A program made the translations under genes and the position numbers. From Haematococcus lacustris (taxonomy: Eukaryota; Chlorophyta; Chlorophyceae; Chlamydomonadales; Haematococcaceae): a stretch of DNA of 64,000 nt. Position 1 is the stretch's first letter. Every line of letters starts with the position of its first letter. A model generated the notes under the pieces. The model was not told the origin of the DNA and did no database searches. It worked only from the letters and a program-made list of their open reading frames with translations. Positions 10,088 through 21,136 of this stretch are shown piece after piece. The stretch covers positions 7,119,722 through 7,183,721 of the forward strand of contig JASKMD010000017.1 in the NCBI GenBank assembly GCA_030144725.1. Direction: 5' to 3'.

Positions 10088-13000
10088 ATGCTTGAACCCT
10101 GCCTTCTACTCGACCGAGCCGCTGCAGCCTGCGCAGTGACCTTGCCTTCAGAATCGTCAACGCCACTAAAGGTTGCTGTACTGCTCCCGCACCACCGCAT
10201 CACAGGTATCGCCCCCGGCGACTAGGGTAGGCCCCGGCAGGTACTCACACTGATGCCAGCCGTCCCTTAACCGAGCTTACCCTACTGGCGGCCCTGCTAT
10301 GAGATAGCAACCTTTAGCTTAACCGGCGCGCTCTAAAAACATGCTACGCAGGAGGCCTCCTGATCCTGCTCCGCCACGCCCAGCTGCTCCACGAAGCGGG
10401 ACACGATGTCACCGTGCTGTACAGGGCGCCAGCCATACAGCCTGCCCCAAAAAGCCAAGGGCAGTCTCCACCATCCACAGCCAGCTGCTCCAGCAGCACT
10501 GGGCACCAGGCCATGTCGTGCTCCTCACCTACCTGCAGCGGGCCCGGGCGCAGCCCACAGCAGGCGCCTGCAGGAGGGGTCGAGGCAACAGCGGCAGAGG
10601 GCGGCCAGGGAGTAGCAGGCACGGCCATGCCGCCCTGGTGGCCGCCCTCCGCCCGCCCTGTGCCCCAGGTGGTGCTGGCTGCAGGGGAGGCAATGAGCCA
10701 GGCGAGTGGGGGCCAGGGTGCGCCAGCCAGCACTGAAGGCGCACCCCAGCAGCTCTCCCGTCTTGGTGTCATGACTGTGAAGGGATTGTCACAATAGTGA
10801 TGACGGTGATGGTGATGGTGATGGTGTTTGTGATGATGGTGATGGTGTTTGTGATGAGGGTGATGACAGTGAGGGTGATGGTGATGGGCGGTTGTGACGA
10901 GGGTGACGACTGGGACGGTGATGATGGTGATGGTTGCAGGTGGCCTGCCTGCAGGCAGCAGACGTGGTGGTGGTGGGGTCCTGGCACCAGGTGGCGGAGG
11001 CACTGGCCAGTGTGACCTGCCCAGTGATGTACCTGGAGCAGGGGCACGAGCAGCTGGGCAGCCAGCAGCGGCCCCTGGGTGGTGAGCAGCAGCAGGCCTC
11101 AGGGGTAGGTGGGGGGAGTAGGGGGCCCAAGCACAGGGGGAGGGTGAGGGTGAGGGTGAGGGGCCTGCCTAGCCATAAGGGGGGGACGGCAGGGGGGCAG
11201 CCAGCGGCTAGGTTGGGGTCTGGGGGCTGAGGGGGAGTAGGGGGGCCAGACATGAGGTCTGCCATCAAGGCGGGGAGCGCCTGCTGCTGTGCTGCGCTGT
11301 GCTGCGCTGCGCTGTGCTGTGCTGCGCTGCGCTGCGCTGTGCTGCGCTGCGCTGCGCTGTGCTGTGCTGCGCTGCGCTGTGCTGTGCTGCGCTGCGCTGT
11401 GCTGTGCTGCGCTGCGCTGCGCTGTGCTGTGCTGTGCTGTGCTGTGCTGTGCTGTGCTGTGCTGTGCTGTGCTTGACCTGGGCTTGCTCGAAAGCTGACA
11501 GGGCTTGGCAGCGGTTGCAGCGTTCACAACTGTGTGCTGGGGTGGGTGGGGGCGGGAAGCAGCCCCAAATGGCCCTGTTCGCTCCCTTGGCCAGGCCATT
11601 GAGTCAGGTCAGGGCGCCTGCTGCAGCTGCATGACACACCCTGGTGCCAGAGCTTGCCAGGGCCGGTCCCTGGCTCTTGGCTGCTGCTGGTGTGAGCCTC
11701 CGCCCCCTGTGGGCTGCTGCTGGTCCGGCTGCTGCAGGCCAGGCTGGGTGAGCGCGAGGCTGCGCTGTTCAGCGCCATGATGCGGCTGCCAGCGCTGCTG
11801 GCCGCAGTGTCTCCCAGCGTGGCCCACACTCTGAGCCATAGGTTTGACCGCCTCAGCCTCTTGGTGCCCAACGGGATCGACACCGGGCAGTGGATGGGCG
11901 CCCTGCATGATCCAGGGCCAGGGCTGGCGCCCGCTCCGCTGCCGCACCCTGATGTGAGCGCTGGGGGGGGCTGGCTGGGGCAAGGCCACCTGGGGCCTGC
12001 CACCTGACCTGCCCTGTGAGTGTTGAAGTGAGGAGCAAGTTGCAGTGAGGGGCCTCCCCTTCCATGCGCCCCGTCCCCCTCCTCTTCGCCATCGTGCCTG
12101 CCTGCCTGCGAGTGAGGGTGCTGGCTGTCTCGTGCTTTCCCTCGTGTGCACAGCCAGCAAGTGAGGCACGGCCGGGTCAGCCCCAGTACCGTGTGCTGCT
12201 GGTGGGACACCCAGGGCTGGCCATCAAAGGTGAGGTCTGCCATGACCGGTGTGGAAGTCCTGGTCCAACACCCACACTGCCATGACAGGATGAGGTTGAT
12301 GCGCCCAGCACCCCGACACTCCCAACACCACCACTCTCAACAACAGGGCCGCTTGCTCAGCTGCTGTCTGTGGGGGCAAGGGCTGCACACAGTTAAGCCC
12401 ATGTCATGCATTGTCCCTGCTTGCTGCACTGCACTGCACCGCACCGCACTGCACTGCACTGCACTGCACTGCACTGCACTGCACTGCACTGCACCGCACC
12501 GCACTGCACTGCACTGCACTGCACCGCACCGCACCGCACCGCACCGCACCGCACCGCACCGCACCGCACTGCACCGCACCGCACCGCACCGCACCGCACC
12601 GCACCGCACCGCACTGCACTGCACTGCACTGCACTGCACTGCACTGCACTGCACTGCACTGCACTGCACTGCACTGCACTGCACTGCACTGCACTCACTG
12701 CACTGCACTGCACCCCTGCTGGGTGTGGGCCTGGAGCTGGTCTCCCTCCACAAGTCACCACCCTTGTCAGCTCCACCTTGTCAGCTCCTGCCCAGGGCTA
12801 CTGAGCTCCACATCCACTCTGGGCTAGTGGCTGCTGCAACTGACTAAGACCTCCTCCTTCACTGCCACCACGCAGCCAACCCTGCCAAGGGCACAGACTG
12901 TGGCACGGCCTCTGTGGCCGCCTTGCTGTTGCTCCATAGTTGGTTGGAGGAAGGTGGCCGGCTGCACTGCTGTGTGGCTGCAGACTTCCCCACCGCCCTG

Positions 13001-13668
13001 GCCGTGTTGCAGTCAGTGAGCCAGGCACTCGGCCGCCTGCACGTCACATGGGTCTGCCAGGCGGAACCTCCTCCCGCGGCCCTGGACTGGTGCGGACCAA
13101 GTGTGACCTGGAAGCTGGAGGTCACTCCTCCGCAGGTAAGGCGCACCAGCAGTAAAGAGGAAAAGACACGCAGGGGTCTCGTCAACCTCTGTCGCTCTTC
13201 CTACGCCTCCTTCTCCTGCAGGACGCACTGCCCGCACTCTTCCGCGGCCACCAGGCCCTGCTGATGACATCACGCAGCGAGGGCTGGAGCCTGCCGGTGC
13301 TCGAAGCCATGGCCAGCGGCGTGCCGCCGGTCATCACGGCTTGCGGCGGCCCGGAGGCCTTTGCGCTGCACGAGCACAATTGCCTGCTAGCCCAGGTCGG
13401 GGATGTGGCTGGGCTCGCGGCCTGTTTGGCCAGGGTCCTCACTGACCAAGCTCTCGCGCGGCGCCTGGCAGTCGCTGGGATGGTGACCGCGCAACACTAC
13501 GACCTGCGGCGCATGGGAGCCGCGATGCTGCAAGCGCTGCGTGCCTGTGTGGCGTGCCGGCTGGAGTGTGCGTTAGCACGCAGCGTCATGGCGGACGCGA
13601 TCTTGGAGGCTTGCAGGATGGCATGCGAAGCCGCGGATGAGGCAGCCAAGTTTGCGGCGCTTGCATGA
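10088..13668 (+). CDS. Family GT4 (GT-B fold) glycosyltransferase, seven exons
   Basis: Predicted to transfer a sugar from an activated donor; acceptor and donor are unknown. Exons 10088-10205, 10352-10668, 10940-11104, 11738-11953, 12154-12229, 12876-13135 and 13222-13668 close in phase to about 532 residues. The N-domain shows VAVLLPHHRITGG, RHAQLLHEAGHDVTVLYR, ADVVVVGSWHQVAEAL and SLLVPNGIDTGQW. The C-domain shows YRVLLVGHPGLAIK and SEGWSLPVLEAMASG, the E-x7-E donor-binding motif (E404, E412 in this model). About 80 residues in exon 2 are low complexity and may hide another intron. No signal peptide or membrane segment is evident. The prokaryote-like GT4 layout is common in algae. Introns 2, 3 and 5 contain large microsatellites. 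The exon 3 donor (GTAGGT at 11105) is the least certain border. Confidence 0.8.
10797..10936. repeat. TGATGG-type microsatellite (GT4 intron 2)
   Basis: GTGATGGTGATGG units with TTTGTGATG interruptions, ending at the acceptor of exon 3. Confidence 0.9.
11284..11472. repeat. GCTGY pentanucleotide array (GT4 intron 3)
   Basis: About 37 tandem 5-bp units, each GCTGC or GCTGT, in a mosaic order that ends in a pure GCTGT block. Confidence 0.95.
12424..12713. repeat. CYGCA pentanucleotide array (GT4 intron 5)
   Basis: About 58 tandem 5-bp units, CTGCA or CCGCA. The CCGCA form clusters in the centre (about 12493-12610) and CTGCA fills both flanks. Confidence 0.95.
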
Positions 13669-13672
13669 GGGA

Positions 13673-13677
13673 TGTAA
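13673..13677 (+). terminator. TGTAA polyadenylation signal of the GT4 gene
   Basis: TGTAA is the usual poly(A) signal of chlorophyte nuclear genes. Here it starts five bases after the TGA stop, which gives a very short 3' UTR. Confidence 0.4.
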
Positions 13678-13791
13678 TGCAACGTGCGTGCCATCGGCGA
13701 AGTCCCGCCATCATTGTGCCACTGGCTTGCATAGATCTCTCCGCGGCCAACAACACATTGACCTTGCGGGAATGATGTTGTGTGAGCTGCT

Positions 13792-16700
13792 CTAATCTTG
13801 CTGCTTCAGCTGCATGGCCCGGCACAGAAAGGCGTACTCCTCCGCTGTGAGCTGAATTAAGTCATCATCCGCAAGGTAATGGCCATCGTCCCAGGAAACG
13901 CGCAGTACCAGCATAGCATGCTTCCAGCGTCTCGCCCGCGCGACCCACTTGACCGCGGCCCAGTACGGCACACGTGCGTCCTGCACGGCGCAGCTGACCA
14001 TCGTCGGCGGCAAGGAAGGTAATGCAGCGCCCGCTTGCGTGTGGAGTTGGATAAGCTTCCCTAAGCGAGTGTAGGGACACGTGGCTTGCATGTCATCGCC
14101 GCTGGCATGCGGATTCCCCCACTCGTCGTATTCGTGAAGCGTGAGGGGAAGGCTGGGGTCACGCATCACGGACATCAGGTCCAAGAATGGCGCTCGCAAA
14201 ACCGCTGCACCGAAAAGTTGCGCCTCTGGCATCCTTTGCATTCGCTGCAGCCCAGTATCGGACCCGGCCGTCGGAAGCGGCCCCAGCGCCGGCACCCCCG
14301 GCAAGGGGGCTAACGCACAGCCCAGCAAAAGACCTCCTGCGTGGGACAGGCGTGAGGCGCTACACTTGCCTAACGAGGGGCAAGAAATGAGTCAGGGGTT
14401 GACCACCAGGCAAGGGAGTGAATCAATGAGCAAAGTGTGACAGTTGACTGTACAAAGAAGGACAGGGTATGGCTGAAACTAACCTTCCTCTACCACACAG
14501 GTTACCGACTCAGAGACAAGTGTGCTGCAGCAGAGTGGTTGCAACACCAGCGATTAGAAAAATGAACCATGCATGCAGTATGGACCCTACAACCCTTGCA
14601 GCCCTCACACCCCTCACCCTTCCTTCTCACACCGCACTCACATCCTGCCAAGGCCTGTTGCTCTCCCACTCAGACGGCTTGCAGTGAGGGGTCATGGCAG
14701 GCACCTCCTCCGACCTGTTGCACCTTCTTACCCCACAACATCAGAGCCATACTACGCTGAGGTGCTTGACGCACATTGCCAGCAGCATGGCAAGACATGT
14801 TGGTGTTGGTGTTGGTGCTAGTGCTGCATGCATCAGGACTTGCTGGCTAGCATGGCCTGGGGGTGTCAGCATGTGATCAGGAGCCACCTGGTGCCGCTGT
14901 ACACGGCAGGAGCACCCGCAGCACCCAGGTCAGCCCCTGTCGCCCTCTACCCACCTGCGCTGAAGGCATGGCCAGCAATCATGCCCGGTCGGGTAACGCC
15001 TGCTTGGAGCAGCCAGCGCATGCAGGCCGTCAGGTCAGCCAGGCCCTGCAGCTTGCTGCTGTGCCGCCCAGCTGCGTGCCAGGCCCTGCCGCGCTCCCCT
15101 CCCCCACGGACATGCGCCCAGGCCACCTTAGGAGCAGGGGGCGAGGGGTGAGGGGTGAGGGGTGAGGGGTGAGGGGTGAGGGGTGAGGGGTGAGGGGTGA
15201 GGGGTGAGGGGTGAGGGGTGAGGGGTGAGGGGTGAGGGGTGAGGGGTGAGGGGTGAGGGGTGAGGGGTGAGGGGTGAGGGGTGAGGGGTGAGGGGTGAGG
15301 GGTGAGGGGTGAGGGGTGAGGGGTGAGGGGTGAGGGGTGAGGGGTGAGGGGTGAGGGGTGAGGGGTGAGGGGTGAGGGGTGAGGGGTGAGGGGTGAGGGG
15401 TGAGGGGTGAGGGGTGAGGGGTGAGGGGTGAGGGGTGAGGGGTGAGGGGTGAGGGGTGAAGGGAAAGGAGGAGGGATCAGGCTCCCCGCACTCACCACCC
15501 AGCCCCTCTCTATTAGGCTCAGCAGCAACGGGTCAAACTTCAGGCTGAGAGGCTGACCGTATGCTCCATACACCAGCAGCAGCACTGGCGCAGGGGCAGT
15601 CAGGCGCAGGGCTGGCAGCGGGCTGGAAGCTGCCTGGCAAGCCTGCCCCTGCTTGACAGCAGCAGCTGCTGCCTCCCCCCTGCCGCCCCCACCATCCACT
15701 AGGAGCGACCGTTCAGCAGCAGCGGGGCTGCAACCTGGTCGTGAGTCCAGGGGCTGTGGCAGGGGGGTGGGGCCGGCACCAACGCTTGCGGCCGTGCCAC
15801 TGCTGCTGCCCCCTCCCTGGCCACTGGTGGTGGCTGAGGCAGGGTCGGGGCCTGCTGGGGGGCAGGGGGCCATCAGGCAGCGGGGGAGGACCAGGGTCAG
15901 GGGTACGGTAGGAGCCACGTCGCCCTGGCCTTCTCCTCCCACCCACATAGGAGGACAGGCCCGTCCTGGCCCCCCTGCCGCTCCCTTGCCCTCCACCTCA
16001 CACCCCTCCCACTCTCTGGCGGCAGGCTCATCAGAGCTTGATGGTGGGTTTGGGGGGGAGTTGACCCAGGCGGTGAGGCACAGGTATGCGTCAGGGTCAT
16101 GCACGCCATGCGAGATATGTGCTGCATGCAAGCCAGCCATGCTGCCATCACCTTCTGTCCTGCTGCCTCCTAGTAACTGACCCAACCGCCGCAGCCAGCC
16201 CCCCTCCCCTACCCCCTTACCCCAACCCACAGGATCCCACCCAGACCAAGCTGTGCCAGGCAGGGCCAGGGGCGGCAGCCTGCTGGAGGTGGCCCAGGGT
16301 CGGGGCCTTGCCCCCCGAACCTCCTGCCTACCCAGCAGTCGCAGGCGGTGGGAGGTGAAGTCATAGTCCCAGGTGTGAGGGGGGTGGGTGGGGGAGGAGG
16401 CTGACAGCCGCAGGCAGGGGGTGCAGGGATCTGCGTTCAAGCCGCCCTCCACATGCCTCACCCAGGGGGGTAGGGGCACAGCGACCACACGGGCACTGGA
16501 TATTATGGCAGGGGGAGGCTGCGGCTGCAGCTGCTGCTGCTGCTGCTGCTCTGCTTGATAAGTGCACCACCCTTCATGCTGCTCCCGCTGCTGCTGCTGC
16601 TGCCGCTGGTCCGACTGCTGTGGTTGCTGCTGCTGCAGAGCGGCGGGGTGCTGTGTCAGCTCCAGCACCCAGACTTTGGGTTGGCACAGCGCATCACTGC

Positions 16701-19700
16701 CATACAGCACACAGCGCCCTTTAAACATGTCAAGGTCCGTGATGATGGACCCGGCCGGAAGCAGCGGCTTCTGCTGCTGCTGCTGCTGCTGTTCCTGTTG
16801 TTGGTGTGGGTTAGGTGGGTGGGGAGGTTGGTAGGGAGTACCATGCACGGGGTGGTGCAAGCTGGGCTGAGAACCATGTGGGGTCTGTAGCTGCATGTGC
16901 GTCACACTTTCACATGCGGGCATCACACTGTGCCAGTGTGACGCTGAAATGCAAGGGCTGGCCAGGCTGACTGCCATGAGGGAGTACTCTGACCCTGGAG
17001 GGGGTGCCTGGACCTCACCACGCTCGAAAGGGGAGGTGGGGAGAGGCGGGGGCCTGGGTGGTTGGGCTTTTTGTGTCGGTTGGGTTGGTTGGTGGTTGGT
17101 CAGAACATACAGCATGCCGCACCAATGCTCCACGAAATACTCCAGGCCCGGCAGTCGCGTCTGGACACAGCGCAAGAGGGCGGAGGGGAGGGTGGAGGGG
17201 AGGGTGGAGGGGAGGGTGGAGGGGAGGGTGGAGGGGAGGGTGGAGGGGAGGGTGGAGGGGAGGGTGGAGGGGAGGGTGGAGGGGAGGGTGGAGGGGAGGG
17301 TGGAGGGGAGGGTGGAGGGGAGGGTGGAGGGGAGGGTGGAGGGGAGGGTGGAGGGGAGGGTGGAGGGGAGGGTGGAGGGGAGGGTGGAGGGGAGGGTGGA
17401 GGGGAGGGTGGAGGGGAGGGAGGGCGGCTGGGTGGCCCAGTGTGGAGTGTGGGCCTGAGGGTGGTGACAAGAAGCTGTTGGGAAGGTGGCAGGCGGGGCA
17501 TTGGGTGAGGGAGGGGTCAGGGTGGAGGTACTGGGGGAGGAGGGTCCAGGCGGAGGCATCACCCTGATGCAGCCCGCAGGGATGAGGTGCACCTGCGGAG
17601 GGCAGGGGGCTGCAGGGGGCTGAGCTGTAGCGAGGCAGCTCCACCAGAGGGGGCCTGGTGCAGCATGTCAGCATCAGAGTGTGAGGGGGTGCGGTGTGAA
17701 GGTGCAGGGCAGTTGGAGATGGGCTGGCAGGAGCATTGTAAGCAGCTGGGTGGCACGAGGCCGAGCGGGAGGGTCAGGGTCAGGGTCAGGGTCGGGGTCG
17801 GGGTCAGGGTCAGGGTCAGGGTCAGGGTCAGGGTCGGGGTCGGGGTCGGGGTCGGGGTCAGGGTCAGGGTCAGGGTCAGGGTCAGGGTCAGGGTCAGGGT
17901 CAGGGTCAGGGTCAGGGTCAGGGTCAGGGTCAGGGTCAGGGTCAGGGTCAGGGTCAGGGTCAGGGTCAGGGTCAGGGTCAGGGTCAGGGTCAGGGTCAGG
18001 GTCAGGGTCAGGGTCAGGGTCAGGGTCAGGGTCAGGGTCAGGGTCAGGGTCAGGGTCAGGGTCAGGGTCAGGGTCAGGGTCAGGGTCAAGACCTCACCCA
18101 CACACCTCTGAGCACGTTTTGCTGTTCGAGTTGACCGTCAGGAAAGCCCAGTCCTTAGTGTGGCTAATTTCTAAAAAGTGTGATGGGTCGGCCTCCTCAA
18201 AAAGTGTGACACCAGAGGGCACAGGCAGCCACTGGCCGGCCTGCTCCCTGGGTCCCTGGACAGCCCCGGGCGCGTGTGCAGCCGCGGCTCCAGTGCCTGG
18301 GGCCAGGCCAGGCCAGGTGCCTAACCAGGCAAGAGCTTGGCCGGTGGCATGGCTTGGAGTTGTGTCAGGGTGGCGGGGCAGGGCGGAGGCAGAGCCAGGG
18401 CCAGGGCCTGGGGTGGGGCTGACCTGAGCCCCACGCCCCACGCCAGCGTGAGGGCCTGGGGCCAGGCCGGGGCCTGTGCCGGAGACCTGGGCTGGGTCAG
18501 TGCTGGGGGCAGCAGCAGCAGCAGCAGCAGCAGCCTGGCCACTGCCCTGGCCCAGGCGGGGGGGTGTTGCTGGGCTGGATGGGTACCAGGCTAGCAGGTG
18601 TGGCTGCAGGCTGTGCAGCTTGACCTGAAAGGTGCGGCAAGGGGGAGGTGCAGGGTGAGGGCAGGGGTGGAGGAGGCAGGGTAGGCAGGGGGGCAGTCAA
18701 GGGAGTGTGGCGGCAGGGTGAAGGTAGCAGGGTGAAGGGTTTGGGATGGGTGGGCACACGTTATGCAGTCCTCTACCGTGCACGTCCTTCGGATGCCTTG
18801 GTTCGGCATGGCATGACACATGTCATGGGGTAGGGCGGCCCATGCTGACATGGCTGGGCTGTGGGGTCCATGAATGTCAGGGGCGAGCAACAGACAGAGC
18901 TGACGCAGCTGGTGCAGGCTGGCCCACCTTGGCGGGTCTGCCCAGTGCATCCGGCACTGTGACCAGCAGCGCTGAGCTGTCACTGACAAATTCGCAGCTG
19001 GCTATGCAAGGGATGATGCCGCGAGGGACAAAGCATCCTGCAGTGGCAGTGGCAGTGGCAGTGGCAGTGGCAGTGGCAGTGGCAGTGGCAGTGGCAGTGG
19101 CAGTGGCAGTGGCAGTGGCAGTGGCAGTGGCAGTGGCAGTGGCAGTGGCAGTGGCAGTGGCAGTGGCAGTGGCAGTGGCAGTGGCAGTGGCAGTGGCAGT
19201 GGCAGTGGCAGTGGCAGTGGCAGTGGCAGTGGCAGTGGCAGTGGCAGTGGCAGTGGCAGTGGCAGTGGCAGTGGCAGTGGCAGTGGCAGTGGCAGTGGCA
19301 GTGGCAGTGGCAGTGGCAGTGGCAGTGGCAGTGGCAGGGGCAGGGGCAGGGGCAGGGGCAGGGGCAGGGGCAGGGGCAGGGGCAGGGGCAGTGGCAGTGG
19401 CAGTGGCAGTGGCAGTGGCAGTGGCAGTGGCAGTGGCAGTGGCAGTGGCAGTGGCAGTGGCAGTGGCAGGGGCAGGGGCAGGGGCAGGGGCAGGGGCAGG
19501 GGCAGGGGCAGGGGCAGGGGCAGGGGCAGGGGCAGGGGCAGGGGCAGGGGCAGGGGCAGGGGCAGGGGCAGGGGCAGGGGCAGGGGCAGGGGCAGGGGCA
19601 GGGGCAGGGGCAGGGGCAGGGGCAGGGGCAGGGGCAGGGGCAGGGGCAGGGGCAGGGGCAGCTAAGTATTCCCAAGGGTAACCACATTGTAAGGAGATTG

Positions 19701-21136
19701 AGAAGTGGTGGTGGTGGCCCCTACCTGCTGCTATGTCCCGTACAATGCCGCAGTACAGGTCATTGCCCTGACCGTGGCTGCTGCTGCTCCCCTCAGCCTC
19801 AGGCTCAGAAGCAGCAGCAGCGTTAGCAGCAACAGGAGGACGAGTGGCTGTGCCAGGTTTGGCAGCGGGCTCTGGGTGCCTGATGCCTCCAGTGTTGGGT
19901 GGTGGGCCTGGTGCTGGTGGCCCTGCTGGGTGCAGCACCGGGCGGGCGGCCCTGCTGGGTCTGCCTGCTGGTGGCTTCATGGGCAGCGTGAAGGCCACCA
20001 GGCGCTGGCAGCGGGACAGCTTCACGGCGGCCAGGGAAGGCTCTGCAGCCAGGAGGGGACCAGCATGGTACTACCCAATCCAGGCACCCCAACACTACAC
20101 AGAGGGGCCCCAGCAGGGCACTACCCGACACTAGTGGAGGACAGGGGCAGGGGCAGGGGCAGGGGCAGGGGCAGGGGCAGGGGCAGGGGCAGGGGCAGGG
20201 GCAGGGGCAGGGGCAGGGGCAGGGGCAGGGGCAGGGGCAGGGGCAGGGGCAGGGGCAGGGGCAGGGGCAGGGGCAGGGGCAGGGGCAGGGGCAGGGGCAG
20301 GGGCAGGGGCAGGGGCAGGGGCAGGGGCAGGGGCAGGGGCAGGGGCAGGGGCAGGGGCAGGGGCAGGGGCAGGGGCAGGGGCAGGGGCAGGGGCAGGGGT
20401 GCAGGTGCAGGGGCACTACCCGACCCAGGTGGAGGACAGGTGCAGGGGCTGAGCCAGCAGCAGACTAACCGGCAGCCGCAGTGATGTGGGCAGCAAAGGT
20501 AGCTATAGGGCCAAACTAGGCAATGTCAGGGGAGAGGGGTAGGGTGGTGTGCTCCGACGCACCTAGGGTTAGGCCTGCAGTGCGGGCTGCGTGCTCCACT
20601 GCTGCAGCCACCACCTCCGCGTCCACCACCACTGAGTGGCTTCCTGCACCGCCCTCAGCAACCCCAGCTGCCCCACCACCACCACCACCACCACCCATCC
20701 GCGCCCTGAGCCCTGCACCATGAGCCCAGCCACCAGCCACCTCGAACTGCTGCTGCTGCTGATGCTCTGGTGGTGGCGGTGACAGCAGGGGCTTCGGGTG
20801 CTGTGCGCCATGCATGGACATGGGCGCATGGCTAGGCTTTCTCACCAGCCCTGCCAAGGCGCCTGGGCTGCCTGGAGCAGCTTGGAGGTAAGCCCAAGGC
20901 CCCATGACCTCAGCGGGAGGGCTGTCAGGCTGCAGCATGCGCCCTCGCATTTCCTCGACCAGCATGGCTTGCATGGGGCCCATGCCCAGTGCATGGCGGG
21001 TGGCTGCATGGCGGGCTGCTTCCTCTTGCAGGTGGCGAGCCATGCGTGGTGAAGTAGGGGGGGTGCTCTGCATCCAACTGGGCACAAGGGCAGGGGCGCC
21101 AGGCTGGATGTGGATGCTCACAACGCAGCCTCGCAT
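13792..21136 (-). CDS. Oligopeptidase B-like serine peptidase (prolyl oligopeptidase family S9A)
   Basis: Cleaves short peptides, in this family usually after basic residues. The gene reads leftwards. The N-terminal part is near 21136-20900 (HLQEEAARHAATRHALG, MLVEEMRGRMLQPDSPP, GPWAYLQ). Beta-propeller pieces follow near 20025-19960 (CQRLVAFTL), 18230-18110 (GVTLFEEADPSHFLE, SHTKDWAFLTVNSNSKT), 17170-17090 (EYFVEHWCGMLYVLTN), 16740 (ITDLDMFKGRCVLYG) and 16380 (TWDYDFTSHRLRLL). The peptidase domain runs LLLVYGAYGQPLSLKFDP, SLIERGWVV, AWAHVRGGGERGRAWH, GHAFSAGGLLLG (nucleophile Ser), PSLPLTLHEYDEWGNP, VQDARVPYW (Asp) and DDGHYLADDD (His). Secure exons are 13792-14336, 14955-15126 and one ending at 15496, with introns closing in phase. 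The 5' start and middle borders are unresolved. Several introns are almost entirely tandem repeats, and glutamine runs interrupt the propeller. Confidence 0.8.
15143..15459. repeat. GAGGGGT 7-bp array filling an oligopeptidase B intron
   Basis: About 45 head-to-tail perfect copies. The host intron is 15127-15495 on the minus strand, so the array makes up about 86 percent of it and reaches to within 16 bases of the acceptor. Confidence 0.95.
17182..17424. repeat. GGAGGGGAGGGT 12-bp array
   Basis: About 20 near-perfect copies inside the oligopeptidase B gene. In the minus-strand frame it would read as a run of Leu-Pro-Ser-Thr, but it more likely lies in an intron just 5' of the EYFVEHW exon. 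Confidence 0.95.
17771..18088. repeat. GGGTCA/GGGTCG hexanucleotide array
   Basis: 53 tandem 6-bp units. GGGTCG variants are confined to the first 90 bases. Lies between coding segments of the oligopeptidase B gene, so presumably intronic. Confidence 0.95.
19041..19660. repeat. GGCAGT/GGCAGG hexanucleotide array with block structure
   Basis: About 103 units in four pure blocks: GGCAGT 19041-19332, GGCAGG 19333-19386, GGCAGT 19387-19464, GGCAGG 19465-19660. Confidence 0.95.
20142..20399. repeat. GGGGCA hexanucleotide array
   Basis: 43 perfect units, the same hexamer as the GGCAGG blocks of the array 500 bases to the left. Confidence 0.95.

Noticed and set aside
17771..18088. Interstitial telomere repeat
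   Set aside because: The unit is GGGTCA, not TTTAGGG or TTTTAGGG, and it lies within a gene.
19041..20399. Long Gly/Ser, Ala/Val, Pro/Ala or Cys-rich proteins
   Set aside because: Six-base repeats leave all frames open on both strands. These ORFs are arithmetic by-products of the arrays.
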